This document shows positions 10,967 to 24,054 of a stretch of 64,000 bases of DNA, piece after piece. Source of the DNA: Steromphala cineraria. Its lineage: Eukaryota > Mollusca > Gastropoda > Trochida > Trochidae. A program made the position numbers and the translations under genes. Where the stretch lies: contig OU744725.1 of assembly GCA_916613615.1 (NCBI GenBank), positions 63,744,575-63,808,574 of the forward strand, written 5' to 3'. How positions within the stretch are numbered: the stretch's first letter is position 1; each line of letters starts with the position of its first letter. The notes under the pieces were generated by a model. The model made no database searches. It worked only from the letters and a program-made list of their open reading frames with translations, and was not told where the DNA came from.

Positions 10967-13900
10967 GATTTTTAGTTTTTGTATAACTGGCTTTAGATGC
11001 GACCCTAATGTACAAGTTGAGCAGTTATTGTCATTTTGTTCCCACGATGAAATTTTCTTAATATGACATGGATTTGCAGAAAACTTTGCTCAATTGTAGA
11101 CAAAAACAAGTGCTATCTTCTGGTATAAACCAATCTTCTCACAGATTTGTAGTTTTTGTATAATTGGCTTTAGATGCGACCCTAATTTACAAGTTTAGCA
11201 GTTATTGTCATTTTGTTCCCACGATGAAATTTTCTTAATATGACATGCATTTGCAGAAAACTTTGCTCAAATGTACACAAAAACAAGTGCTATCTGCTGG
11301 TATAATCCAATCTTCTCACAGATTTGTAGTTTTTGTATAATTGGCTTTAGATGCGACCCTAATGTACAAGTTGAGCAGTTATTGTCATTTTGTTCCCACG
11401 ATGAAATTTTCTTAATATGACATGGATTTGCAGAAAACTTTGCTCAATTGTAGACAAAAACTAGTGCTATCTTCTGGTATAAACCAATCTTCTCATGATT
11501 TTTAGTTTTTGTATAACTGGCTTTAGATGCGACCCTAATGTACAAGTTGAGCAGTTATTGTCATTTTGTTCCCACGATGAAATTTTCTTAATATGACATG
11601 GATTTGCAGAAAACTTTGCTCAAATGTACACAAAAACAAGTGCTATCTGCTGGTATAAACCAATCTTCTCACATATTTGTAGTTTTTGTATAATTGGCTT
11701 TAGATGCGACCCTAATGTACAAGTTGAGCAGTTATTGTCATTTTGTTCCCACGATGAAATTTTCTTAATATGACATGGATTTGCAGAAAACTTTGCTCAA
11801 ATGTACACACAAACAAGTGCAATCTGCTGGTATAAACCAATCTTCTCACAGATTTGTAGTTTTTGTATAATTGGCTTTAGTTTCGACCCTAATGTACAAG
11901 TTGAGCAGTTATTGTCATTTTGTTCCCACGCTGAAATTTTCTTAATATGACATGGATTTGCTAAAGACTTTGCTCAAATGTACACAAAAACAAGTGCTAT
12001 CTGCTGGTATAAACCAATCTTCTCACATATTTGTAGTTTTTGTATAACTGACTTTAGATGCGACCCTAATGTACAAGTTGAGCAGTTATTGTCATTTTGT
12101 TCCCACGCTGAAATTTTCTTAATATGACATGGATTTGCTAAAAACTTTGCTCAAATGTACACAAAAACAAGTGCTATCTGCTGGTATAAACCAATCTTCT
12201 CACATATTTGTAGTTTTTGTATAAGTGCCTTTAGATGCGACCCTAATGTACAAGTTGAGCAGTTATTGTCATTTTGTTCCCACGATGAAATTTTCTTAAT
12301 ATGACATGGATTTGCTAAAAACTTTGCTCAAATGTACACAAAAACAAGTGCTATCTGATGGTATAAACCAATCTTTTCACAGATTTTTAGTTTTCGTATA
12401 ATTGGCTTTTGATGCGACCCTAATGTACAAGTTGGGCAGTTATTGTCATTTTGTTCTCACGATGAAATTTTCTTAATATGACATGCATTTGCAGAAAACT
12501 TTGCTCAAATGTACACAAAAACAAGTGCTATCTGCTGGTATAAACCAATCTTCTCACAGATTTGTAGTTTTTGTATAAGTGCCTTTAGATGCGACCCTAA
12601 TGTACAAGTTGAGCAGTTATTGTCATTTTGTTCCCACGATGAAATTTTCTTAATATGACATGGATTTGCTAAAAACTTTGCTCAAATGTACACAAAAACA
12701 AGTGCTATCTTCTGGTATAAACCAATCTTCTCACAGATTTTTAGTTTTCGTATAATTGGCTTTTGATGCGACCCTAATGTACAAGTTGGGCAGTTATTGT
12801 CATTTTGTTCCCACGATGAAATTTTCTTAATATGACATGCATTTGCAGAAAACTTTGCTCAAATGTACACAAAAACAAGTGCTATCTGCTGGTATAAACC
12901 AATCTTCTCACAGATTTGTAGTTTTTGTATAGTTGGCTTTAGATGCGACCCTAATGTACAAGTTGAGCAGTTATTGTCATTTTGTTCCCACGATGAAATT
13001 TTCTTAATATGACATGGATTTGCAGAAAACTTTGCTCAATCGTAGACAAAAACTAGTGCTATCTTCTGGTATAAACCAATCTTCTCACAGATTTGTAGTT
13101 TTTGTATAATTGGCTTTAGATGCGACCCTAATGTACAAGTTGAGCAGTTATTGTCATTTTGTTCCCACGATGAAATGTTCTTAATATGACATGGATTTGC
13201 AGAAAACTTTGCTCAAATGTACACACAAACAAGTGCAATCTGCTGGTATAAACCAATCTTCTCACAGATTTGTAGTTTTTGTATAATTGGCTTTAGATGC
13301 GACCCTAATGTACAAGTTGAGCAGTTATTGTCATTTTGTTCCCACGCTGAAATTTTCTTAATATGACATGCATTTGCTAAAAACTTTGCTCAAATGTACA
13401 CAAAAACAAGTGCTATCTGCTGGTATAAACCAATCTTCTCACAGATTTGTAGTTTTTGTATGATTGGCTTTAGATGCGACCCTAATGTACAAGTTGAGCA
13501 GTTATTGTCATTTTGTTCCCACGATGAAATGTTCTTAATATGACATGGATTTGCTAAAAACTTTGCTCAAATGTACACATAAACAAGTGCTATCTGCTGG
13601 TATAAACCAATCTTCTCCCAGATTTTTAGTTTTCGTATAATTGGCTTTTGATGCGACCCTAATGTACAAGTTGGGCAGTTATTGTCATTTTGTTCCCACG
13701 ATGAAATTTTCTTAATATGACATGGATTTGCAGAAAACTTTGCTCAAATGTACACAAAAACAAGTGCTATCTTCTGGTATAAACCAATCTTCTCACAGAT
13801 TTGTAGTTTTTGTATAATTGGCTTTAGATGCGACCCTAATTTACAAGTTGAGCAGTTATTGTCATTTTGTTCCCACGATGAAATTTTCTTAATATGACAT

Positions 13901-14150
13901 GCATTTGCAGAAAACTTTGCTCAAATGTACACAAAAACAAGTGCTATCTGCTGGTATAATCCAATCTTCTCACAGATTTGTAGTTTTTGTATAATTGGCT
14001 TTAGATGCGACCCTAATGTACAAGTTGAGCAGTTATTGTCATTTTGTTCCCACGATGAAATTTTCTTAATATGACATGGATTTGCTAAAAACTTTGCTCA
14101 AATGTACACAAAAACAAGTGCTATCTGCTGGTATAAACCAATCTTCTCAC

Positions 14151-15918
14151 AGATTTGTAGTTTTTGTATAATTGGCTTTAGATGCGACCCTAGTTTACAA
14201 GTTTAGCAGTTATTGTCATTTTGTTCCCACGATGAAATTTTCTTAATATGACATGCATTTGCAGAAAACTTTGCTCAAATGTACACAAAAACAAGTGCTA
14301 TCTGCTGGTATAATCCAATCTTCTCACAGATTTGTAGTTTTTGTATAATTGGCTTTAGATGCGACCCTAATGTACAAGTTGAGCAGTTATTGTCATTTTG
14401 TTCCCACGATGAAATTTTCTTAATATGACATGGATTTGCAGAAGACTTTGCTCAAATGTACACAAAAACTAGTGCTATCTGCTGGTATAAACCAATCTTC
14501 TCATGATTTTTAGTTTTTGTATAACTGGCTTTAGATGCGACCCTAATGTACAAGTTGAGCAGTTATTGTCATTTTGTTCCCACGATGAAATTTTCTTAAT
14601 ATGACATGGATTTGCAGAAAACTTTGCTCAAATGTACACAAAAACAAGTGCTATCTGCTGGTATAAACCAATCTTCTCACATATTTGTAGTTTTTGTATA
14701 ATTGGCTTTAGATGCGACCCTAATGTACAAGTTGAGCAGTTATTGTCATTTTGTTCCCACGATGAAATTTTCTTAATATGACATGGATTTGCAGAAAACT
14801 TTGCTCAAATGTACACACAAACAAGTGCAATCTGCTGGTATAAACCAATCTTCTCACAGATTTGTAGTTTTTGTATAATTGGCTTTAGATGCGACCCTTA
14901 TGTACAAGTTGAGCAGTTATTGTCATTTTGTTCCCACGATGAAATTTTCTTAATATGACATGGATTTGCAGAAAACTTTGCTCAATTGTAGACAAAAACA
15001 AGTGCTATCTTCTGGTATAAACCAATCTTCTCACAGATTTGTAGTTTTTGTATAATTGGCTTTAGATGCGACCCTAATTTACAAGTTTAGCAGTTATTGT
15101 CATTTTGTTCCCACGATGAAATTTTCTTAATATGACATGCATTTGCAGAAAACTTTGCTCAAATGTACACAAAAACAAGTGCTATCTGCTGGTATAATCC
15201 AATCTTCTCACAGATTTGTAGTTTTTGTATAATTGGCTTTAGATGCGACCCTAATGTACAAGTTGAGCAGTTATTGTCATTTTGTTCCCACGATGAAATT
15301 TTCTTAATATGACATGGATTTGCAGAAGACTTTGCTCAAATGTACACAAAAACTAGTGCTATCTGCTGGTATAAACCAATCTTCTCATGATTTTTAGTTT
15401 TTGTATAACTGGCTTTAGATGCGACCCTAATGTACAAGTTGAGCAGTTATTGTCATTTTGTTCCCACGATGAAATTTTCTTAATATGACATGGATTTGCA
15501 GAAAACTTTGCTCAAATGTACACAAAAACAAGTGCTATCTGCTGGTATAAACCAATCTTCTCACATATTTGTAGTTTTTGTATAATTGGCTTTAGATGCG
15601 ACCCTAATGTACAAGTTGAGCAGTTATTGTCATTTTGTTCCCACGATGAAATTTTCTTAATATGACATGGATTTGCAGAAAACTTTGCTCAAATGTACAC
15701 ACAAACAAGTGCAATCTGCTGGTATAAACCAATCTTCTCACAGATTTGTAGTTTTTGTATAATTGGCTTTAGATGCGACCCTAATGTACAAGTTGAGCAG
15801 TTATTGTCATTTTGTTCCCACGCTGAAATTTTCTTAATATGACATGGATTTGCTAAAGACTTTGCTCAAATGTACACAAAAACAAGTGCTATCTGCTGGT
15901 ATAAACCAATCTTCTCAC
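14151..15918 (+). repeat. Two tandem 5-monomer units, 884 bp each
   Basis: The units start at 14151 and 15035. Each begins with a monomer carrying tttacaagtttagcag and gcatttgcag, ending taatcc. Then come a gcagaagac/ctagtgc monomer, a 176-bp catgattttt monomer, a cacatattt monomer with acacacaaac and gcaatc, and a fifth unit. The fifth units differ: the first has cccttatgtac and caattgtagac, the second ctgaaat and gctaaagac. A related run begins near 11150 (tttacaagtttagcag at 11185-11200), so the block has been copied more than once. Confidence 0.8.
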
Positions 15919-17686
15919 ATATTTGTAGTTTTTGTATAAGTGCCTTTAGATGCGACCCTAATGTACAAGTTGAGCAGTTATTGTCATTTTGTTCCCACGA
16001 TGAAATTTTCTTAATATGACATGGATTTGCTAAAACTTTGCTCAAATGTACACAAAAACAAGTGCTATCTGATGGTATAAACCAATCTTCTCACAGATTT
16101 TTAGTTTTCGTATAATTGGCTTTTGATGCGACCCTAATGTACAAGTTGGGCAGTTATTGTCATTTTGTTTTCACGATGAAATTTTCTTAATATGACATGC
16201 ATTTGCAGAAAACTTTGCTCAAATGTACACAAAAACAAGTGCTATCTGCTGGTATAAACCAATCTTCTCACAGATTTGTAGTTTTTGTATAAGTGCCTTT
16301 AGATGCGACCCTAATGTACAAGTTGAGCAGTTATTGTCATTTTGTTCCCACGATGAAATTTTCTTAATATGACATGGATTTGCTAAAAACTTTGCTCAAA
16401 TGTACACAAAAACAAGTGCTATCTGATGGTATAAACCAATCTTCTCACAGATTTTTAGTTTTCGTATAATTGGCTTTTGATGCGACCCTAATGTACAAGT
16501 TGGGCAGTTATTGTCATTTTGTTCTCACGATGAAATTTTCTTAATATGACATGCATTTGCAGAAAACTTTGCTCAAATGTACACAAAAACAAGTGCTATC
16601 TGCTGGTATAAACCAATCTTCTCACAGATTTGTAGTTTTTGTATAATTGGCTTTAGATGCGACCCTAATGTACAAGTTGAGCAGTTATTGTCATTTTGTT
16701 CCCACGATGAAATGTTCTTAATATGACATGGATTTGCAGAAAACTTTGCTCAAATGTACACACAAACAAGTGCAATCTGCTGGTATAAACCAATCTTCTC
16801 ACAGATTTTAGTTTTTGTATAATTGGTTTTAGATGCGACCCTAATGTACAAGTTGAGCAGTTATTGTCATTTTGTTCCCACGATGAAATGTTCTTAATAT
16901 GACATGGATTTGCAGAAAACTTTGCTCAAATGTACACACAAACAAGTGCAATCTGCTGGTATAAACCAATCTTCTCACAGATTTGTAGTTTTTGTATAAT
17001 TGGCTTTAGATGCGACCCTAATGTACAAGTTGAGCAGTTATTGTCATTTTGTTCCCACGCTGAAATTTTCTTACTATGACATGGATTTGCTAAAGACTTT
17101 GCTCAAATGTACACAAAAACAAGTGCTATCTGCTGGTATAAACCAATCTTCTCACATATTTGTAGTTTTTGTATAACTGACTTTAGATGCGACCCTAATG
17201 TACAAGTTGAGCAGTTATTGTCATTTTGTTCCCACGCTGAAATTTTCTTAATATGACATGGATTTGCTAAAAACTTTGCTCAAATGTACACAAAAACAAG
17301 TGCTATCTGCTGGTATAAACCAATCTTCTCACATATTTGTAGTTTTTGTATAACTGACTTTAGATGCGACCCTAATGTACAAGTTGAGCAGTTATTGTCA
17401 TTTTGTTCCCACGATGAAATTTTCTTAATATGACATGGATTTGCTAAAAACTTTGCTCAAATGTACACAAAAACAAGTGCTATCTGATGGTATAAACCAA
17501 TCTTCTCACAGATTTTTAGTTTTCGTATAATTGGCTTTTGATGCGACCCTAATGTACAAGTTGGGCAGTTATTGTCATTTTGTTCCCACGATGAAATTTT
17601 CTTAATATGACATGCATTTGCAGAAAACTTTGCTCAAATGTACACAAAAACAAGTGCTATCTGCTGGTATAAACCAATCTTCTCAC

Positions 17687-19808
17687 AGATTTTTAGTTTT
17701 TGTATAGTTGGCTTTAGATGCGACCCTAATGTACAAGTTGAGCAGTTATTGTCATTTTGTTCCCACGATGAAATTTTCTTAATATGACATGGATTTGCAG
17801 AAAACTTTGCTCAATCGTAGACAAAAACAAGTGCTATCTTCTGGTATAAACCAATCTTCTCACAGATTTGTAGTTTTTGTATAATTGGCTTTAGATGCGA
17901 CCCTAATGTACAAGTTGAGCAGTTATTGTCATTTTGTTCCCACGATAAAATTTTCTTAATATGACATGGATTTGCAGAAGACTTTGCTCAAATGTACACA
18001 AAAACTAGTGCTATCTGCTGGTATAAACCAATCTTCTCATGATTTTTAGTTTTTGTATAACTGGCTTTAGATGCGACCCTAATGTACAAGTTGAGCAGTT
18101 ATTGTCATTTTGTTCCCACGATGAAATTTTTTAAATATGACATTGATTTGCTGAAAACTTTGCTCAAATGTACACAAAAACAAGTGCTATCTGCCAATGT
18201 AAACTAATCTTCTCACAGATTTGTAGTTTTCGTATAACTGACTTTAGATGCGACCCTAATGTACAAGTTGGGCAGTTATTGTCATTTTGTTCCCACGATG
18301 AAAGTTTCTTAATATGACATGGATTTGCAGAAAACTTTGCTCAAATGTACACGAAAACAAGTGCTATCTGCTGGTATAAACCAATCTTCTCACAGATTTT
18401 TAGTTTTTGTAAAGTTGGCTTTAGATGCGACCCTAATGTACAAGTTGAGCAGTTATTGTCATTTTGTTCCCACGCTGAAATTTTCTTAATATGACATGGA
18501 TTTGCTAAAGACTTTGCTCAAATGTACACAAAAACAAGTGCTATCTGCTGGTATAAACCAATCTTCTCACAGATTTTTAGTTTTTGTATAATTGGCTTTT
18601 GATGCGACCCTAATGTACAAGTTGGGCAGTTATTGTCATTTTGTTCCCACGATGAAATTTTCTTAATATGACATGCATTTGCAGAAAACTTTGCTCAAAT
18701 GTACACAAAAACAAGTGCTATCTGCTGGTATAAACCAATCTTCTCACAGATTTTTAGTTTTTGTATAGTTGGCTTTAGATGCGACCCTAATGTACAAGTT
18801 GAGCAGTTATTGTCATTTTGTTCCCACGATGAAATTTTCTTAATATGACATGGATTTGCAGAAAACTTTGCTCAATCGTAGACAAAAACAAGTGCTATCT
18901 TCTGGTATAAACCAATCTTCTCACAGATTTGTAGTTTTTGTATAATTGGCTTTAGATGCGACCCTAATGTACAAGTTGAGCAGTTATTGTCATTTTGTTC
19001 CCACGATGAAATTTTCTTAATATGACATGGATTTGCAGAAGACTTTGCTCAAATGTACACAAAAACTAGTGCTATCTGCTGGTATAAACCAATCTTCTCA
19101 TGATTTTTAGTTTTTGTATAACTGGCTTTAGATGCGACCCTAATGTACAAGTTGAGCAGTTATTGTCATTTTGTTCCCACGATGAAATTTTTTAAATATG
19201 ACATTGATTTGCTGAAAACTTTGCTCAAATGTACACAAAAACAAGTGCTATCTGCCAATGTAAACTAATCTTCTCACATATTTGTAGTTTTCGTATAACT
19301 GACTTTAGATGCGACCCTAATGTACAAGTTGGGCAGTTATTGTCATTTTGTTCCCACGATGAAAGTTTCTTAATATGACATGGAGTTGCAGAAAACTTTG
19401 CTCAAATGTACACAAAAACAAGTGCTATCTGCTGGTATAAACCAATCTTCTCACAGATTTTTAGTTTTTGTAAAGTTGGCTTTAGATGCGACCCTAATGT
19501 ACAAGTTGAGCAGTTATTGTCATTTTGTTCCCACGCTGAAATTTTCTTAATATGACATGGATTTGCTAAAGACTTTGCTCAAATGTACACAAAAACAAGT
19601 GCTATCTGCTGGTATAAACCAATCTTCTCACAGATTTGTAGTTTTTGTATAATTGGCTTTAGATGCGACCCTAATGTACAAGTTGAGCAGTTATTGTCAT
19701 TTTGTTCCCACGCTGAAATTTTCTTAATATGACATGGATTTGCTAAAGACTTTGCTCAAATGTACACAAAAACAAGTGCTATCTGCTGGTATAAACCAAT
19801 CTTCTCAC
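17687..19808 (+). repeat. Two tandem 6-monomer units, 1061 bp, with a divergent monomer
   Basis: The units start at 17687 and 18748 with agttggc and caatcgtagac. Each holds one 176-bp monomer with ttttttaaatatgacattg, gctgaaaac and gccaatgtaaactaatc. It is followed by a tttcgtataactgac monomer with gaaagtttc and a gtaaagttgg monomer. These variants are rare elsewhere on the left. The last monomers differ (gcttttgatgcg and gggcag at 18571 versus the gctttagatgcg, ctgaaat type near 19632), and single changes such as ggagttgcag near 19382 show the copies are not identical. The aatgtaaactaatc ending followed by aactgac resembles the R2-R3 junction of the right array. Confidence 0.85.
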
Positions 19809-21224
19809 ATATTTGTAGTTTTTGTATAACTGACTTTAGATGCGACCCTAATGTACAAGTTGAGCAGTTATTGTCATTTTGTTCTCACGCTGAAATTTTC
19901 TTAATATGACATGGATTTGCTAAAGACTTTGCTCAAATGTACACAAAAACAAGTGCTATCTGCTGGTATAAACCAATCTTCTCACATATTTGTAGTTTTT
20001 GTATAAGTGACTTTAGATGCGACCCTAATGTACAAGTTGAGCAGTTATTGTCATTTTGTCCCCACGATGAAATTTTCTTAATATGACATGGATTTGCTAA
20101 AAACTTTGCTCAAATGTACACAAAAACAAGTGCTATCTGATGGTATAAACCAATCTTCTCACAGATTTTTAGTTTTCGTATAATTGGCTTTTGATGCGAC
20201 CCTAATGTACAAGTTGGGCAGTTATTGTCATTTTGTTCCCATGATGAAATTTTCTTAATATGACATGCATTTGCAGAAAACTTTGCTCAAATGTACACAA
20301 AAACAAGTGCTATCTGCTGGTATAAACCAATCTTCTCACAGATTTTTAGTTTTTGTATAGTTGGCTTTAGATGCGACCCTAATGTACAAGTTGAGCAGTT
20401 ATTGTCATTTTGTTCCCACGATGAAATTTTCTTAATATGACATGGATTTGCAGAAGACTTTGCTCAAATGTACACAAAAACAAGTGCTATCTTCTGGTAT
20501 AAACCAATCTTCTCACAGATTTGTAGTTTTTGTATAATTGGCTTTAGATGCGACCCTAATGTACAAGTTGAGCAGTTATTGTCATTTTGTTCCCACGATG
20601 AAATTTTCTTAATATGACATGGATTTGCAGAAAACTTTGCTCAAATGTACACAAAAACAAGTGCTATCTGTTGATGCCAACCAATTTTCTCACAGATTTT
20701 TAGTTTGTGTATAATTGGCTTTAGATGCGACACTAATGTACAAGTTGAGCAGTTATTGTCATTTTGTTCCCACGATGAAATGTTCTTAATATGACATGGA
20801 TTTGCAGAAAACTTTGCTCAAATGTACACAAAAACAAGTGCTATCTGCTGGTATAAACCAATCTTCTCACAGATTTGTAGTTTTTGTATAATTGGCTTTA
20901 GATGCGACCCTAATGTACAAGTTGAGCAGTTATTGTCATTTTGTTCCCACGATGAAATGTTCTTAATATGACATGGATTTGCAGAAAACTTTGCTCAAAT
21001 GTACACAAAAACAAGTGCTATCTGCTGGTATAAACCAATCTTCTCACAGATTTGTAGTTTTTGTATAGTTGGCTTTAGATGCGACCCTAATGTACAAGTT
21101 GAGCAGTTATTGTCATTTTGTTCCCACGATGAAATGTTCTTAATATGACATGGATTTGCAGAAAACTTTGCTCAAATGTACACACAAACAAGTGCTATCT
21201 GATGGTATAAACCAATCTTCTCAC

Positions 21225-24054
21225 AGATTTTTAGTTTTTGTATAGTTGGCTTTAGATGCGACCCTAATGTACAAGTTGAGCAGTTATTGTCATTTTGTTC
21301 CCACGATGAAATTTTCTTAATATGACATGCATTTGCAGAAAACTTTGCTCATTTGTAGACAAAAACAAGTGCTATCTTCTGGTATAAACCAATCTTCTCA
21401 CAGATTTGTAGTTTTTGTATAATTGGCTTTAGATACGACCCTAATTTACAAGTTGAGCAGTTATTGTCATTTTGTTCCCACGATGAAATTTTCTTAATAT
21501 GACATGGATTTGCTAAAAACTTTGCTCAAATGTACACAAAAACAAGTGCTATCTGCTGGTATAATCCAATCTTCTCACAGATTTGTAGTTTTTGTATAAT
21601 TGGCTTTAGATGCGACCCTAATTTACAAGTTGGGCAGTTATTGTCATTTTGTTCCCACGATGAAATTTTCTTAATATGACATGGATTTGCAGAAGACTTT
21701 GCTCAAATGTACACAAAAACTAGTGCTATCTGCTGGTATAAACCAATCTTCTCATGATTTTTAGTTTTTGTATAACTGGCTTTAGATGCGACCCTAATGT
21801 ACAAGTTGAGCAGTTATTGTAATTTTGTTCCCACGATGAAATTTTCTAAATATGACATTGATTTGCTGAAAACTTTGCTCAAATGTACACAAAAACAAGT
21901 GCTATCTGCCAATGTAAACTAATCTTCTCACAGATTAGTAGTTTTCGTATAACTGACTTTAGATGCGACCCTAATGTACAAGTTGGGCAGTTATTGTCAT
22001 TTTGTTCCCACGATGAAATTTTCTTAATATGACATGGATTTGCAGAAAACTTTGCTCAAATGTACACAAAAACAAGTGCTATCTGCTGGTATAAACCAAT
22101 CTTCTCACAGATTTTTAGTTTTTGTATAGTTGGCTTTAGATACGACCCTAATGTACAAGTTGAGCAGTTATTGTCATTTTGTTCCCACGATGAAATTTTC
22201 TTAATATGACATGGATTTGCAGAAAACTTTGCTCAATTGTAGACAAAAACAAGTGCTATCTTCTGGTATAAACCAATCTTCTCACAGATTTGTAGTTTTT
22301 GTATAATTGGCTTTAGATGCGACCCTAATTTACAAGTTTAGCAGTTATTGTCATTTTGTTCCCACAATGAAATTTTCTTAATATGACATGCATTTGCAGA
22401 AAACTTTGCTCAAATGTACACAAAAACAAGTGCTATCTGCTGGTATAATCCAATCTTCTCACATATTTGTAGTTTTTGTATAATTGGCTTTAGATGCGAC
22501 CCTAATGTACAAGTTGAGCAGTTATTGTCATTTTGTTCCCACGATGAAATGTTCTTAATATGACATGGATTTGCAGAAGACTTTGCTCAAATGTACACAA
22601 AAACTAGTGCTATCTGCTGGTATAAACCAATCTTCTCACAGATTTGTAGTTTTTGTATAGTTGGCTTTAGATGCGACCCTAATGTACAAGTTGAGCAGTT
22701 ATTGTCATTTTGTTCCCACGATGAAATTTTCTTAATATGACATGCATTTGCAGAAAACTTTGCTCATTTGTAGACAAAAACAAGTGCTATCTTCTGGTAT
22801 AAACCAATCTTCTCACAGATTTGTAGTTTTTGTATAATTGGCTTTAGATACGACCCTAATTTACAAGTTGAGCAGTTATTGTCATTTTGTTCCCACGATG
22901 AAATTTTCTTAATATGACATGGATTTGCTAAAAACTTTGCTCAAATGTACACAAAAACAAGTGCTATCTGCTGGTATAATCCAATCTTCTCACAGATTTG
23001 TAGTTTTTGTATAATTGGCTTTAGATGCGACCCTAATTTACAAGTTGGGCAGTTATTGTCATTTTGTTCCCACGATGAAATTTTCTTAATATGACATGGA
23101 TTTGCAGAAGACTTTGCTCAAATGTACACAAAAACTAGTGCTATCTGCTGGTATAAACCAATCTTCTCATGATTTTTAGTTTTTGTATAACTGGCTTTAG
23201 ATGCGACCCTAATGTACAAGTTGAGCAGTTATTGTAATTTTGTTCCCACGATGAAATTTTCTAAATATGACATTGATTTGCTGAAAACTTTGCTCAAATG
23301 TACACAAAAACAAGTGCTATCTGCCAATGTAAACTAATCTTCTCACAGATTTGTAGTTTTCGCATAACTGACTTTAGATGCGACCCTAATGTACAAGTTG
23401 GGCAGTTATTGTCATTTTGTTCCCACGATGAAATTTTCTTAATATGACATGGATTTGCAGAAAACTTTGCTCAAATGTACACAAAAACAAGTGCTATCTG
23501 CTGGTATAAACCAATCTTCTCACAGATTTTTAGTTTTTGTATAGTTGGCTTTAGATGCGACCCTAATGTACAAGTTGAGCAGTTATTGTCATTTTGTTCC
23601 CACGATGAAATTTTCTTAATATGACATGGATTTGCAGAAAACTTTGCTCAATTGTAGACAAAAACAAGTGCTATCTTCTGGTATAAACCAATCTTCTCAC
23701 AGATTTGTAGTTTTTGTATAATTGGCTTTAGATGCGACCCTAATTTACAAGTTTAGCAGTTATTGTCATTTTGTTCCCACGATGAAATTTTCTTAATATG
23801 ACATGCATTTGCAGAAAACTTTGCTCAAATGTACACAAAAACAAGTGCTATCTGCTGGTATAATCCAATCTTCTCACATATTTGTAGTTTTTGTATAATT
23901 GGCTTTAGATGCGACCCTAATGTACAAGTTGAGCAGTTATTGTCATTTTGTTCCCACGATGAAATGTTCTTAATATGACATGGATTTGCAGAAGACTTTG
24001 CTCAAATGTACACAAAAACTAGTGCTATCTGCTGGTATAAACCAATCTTCTCAT
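21225..24054 (+). repeat. Two tandem 8-monomer units, 1415 bp each
   Basis: The units start at 21225 and 22640 (agttggc, gcatttgcag, gctcatttgtagac). Private variants recur exactly 1415 bp apart: gctcatttgtag, gatacgacc, the attgtaattttg substitution, and gaaattttctaaatatgacattg. One first-unit change, cacagattag near 21936, is not shared. At 22640 the monomer before the boundary is the gcagaagac/ctagtgc type, which almost always precedes a 176-bp catgattttt monomer. Here it precedes agttggc, so 22640 is probably the duplication junction. Confidence 0.85.
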
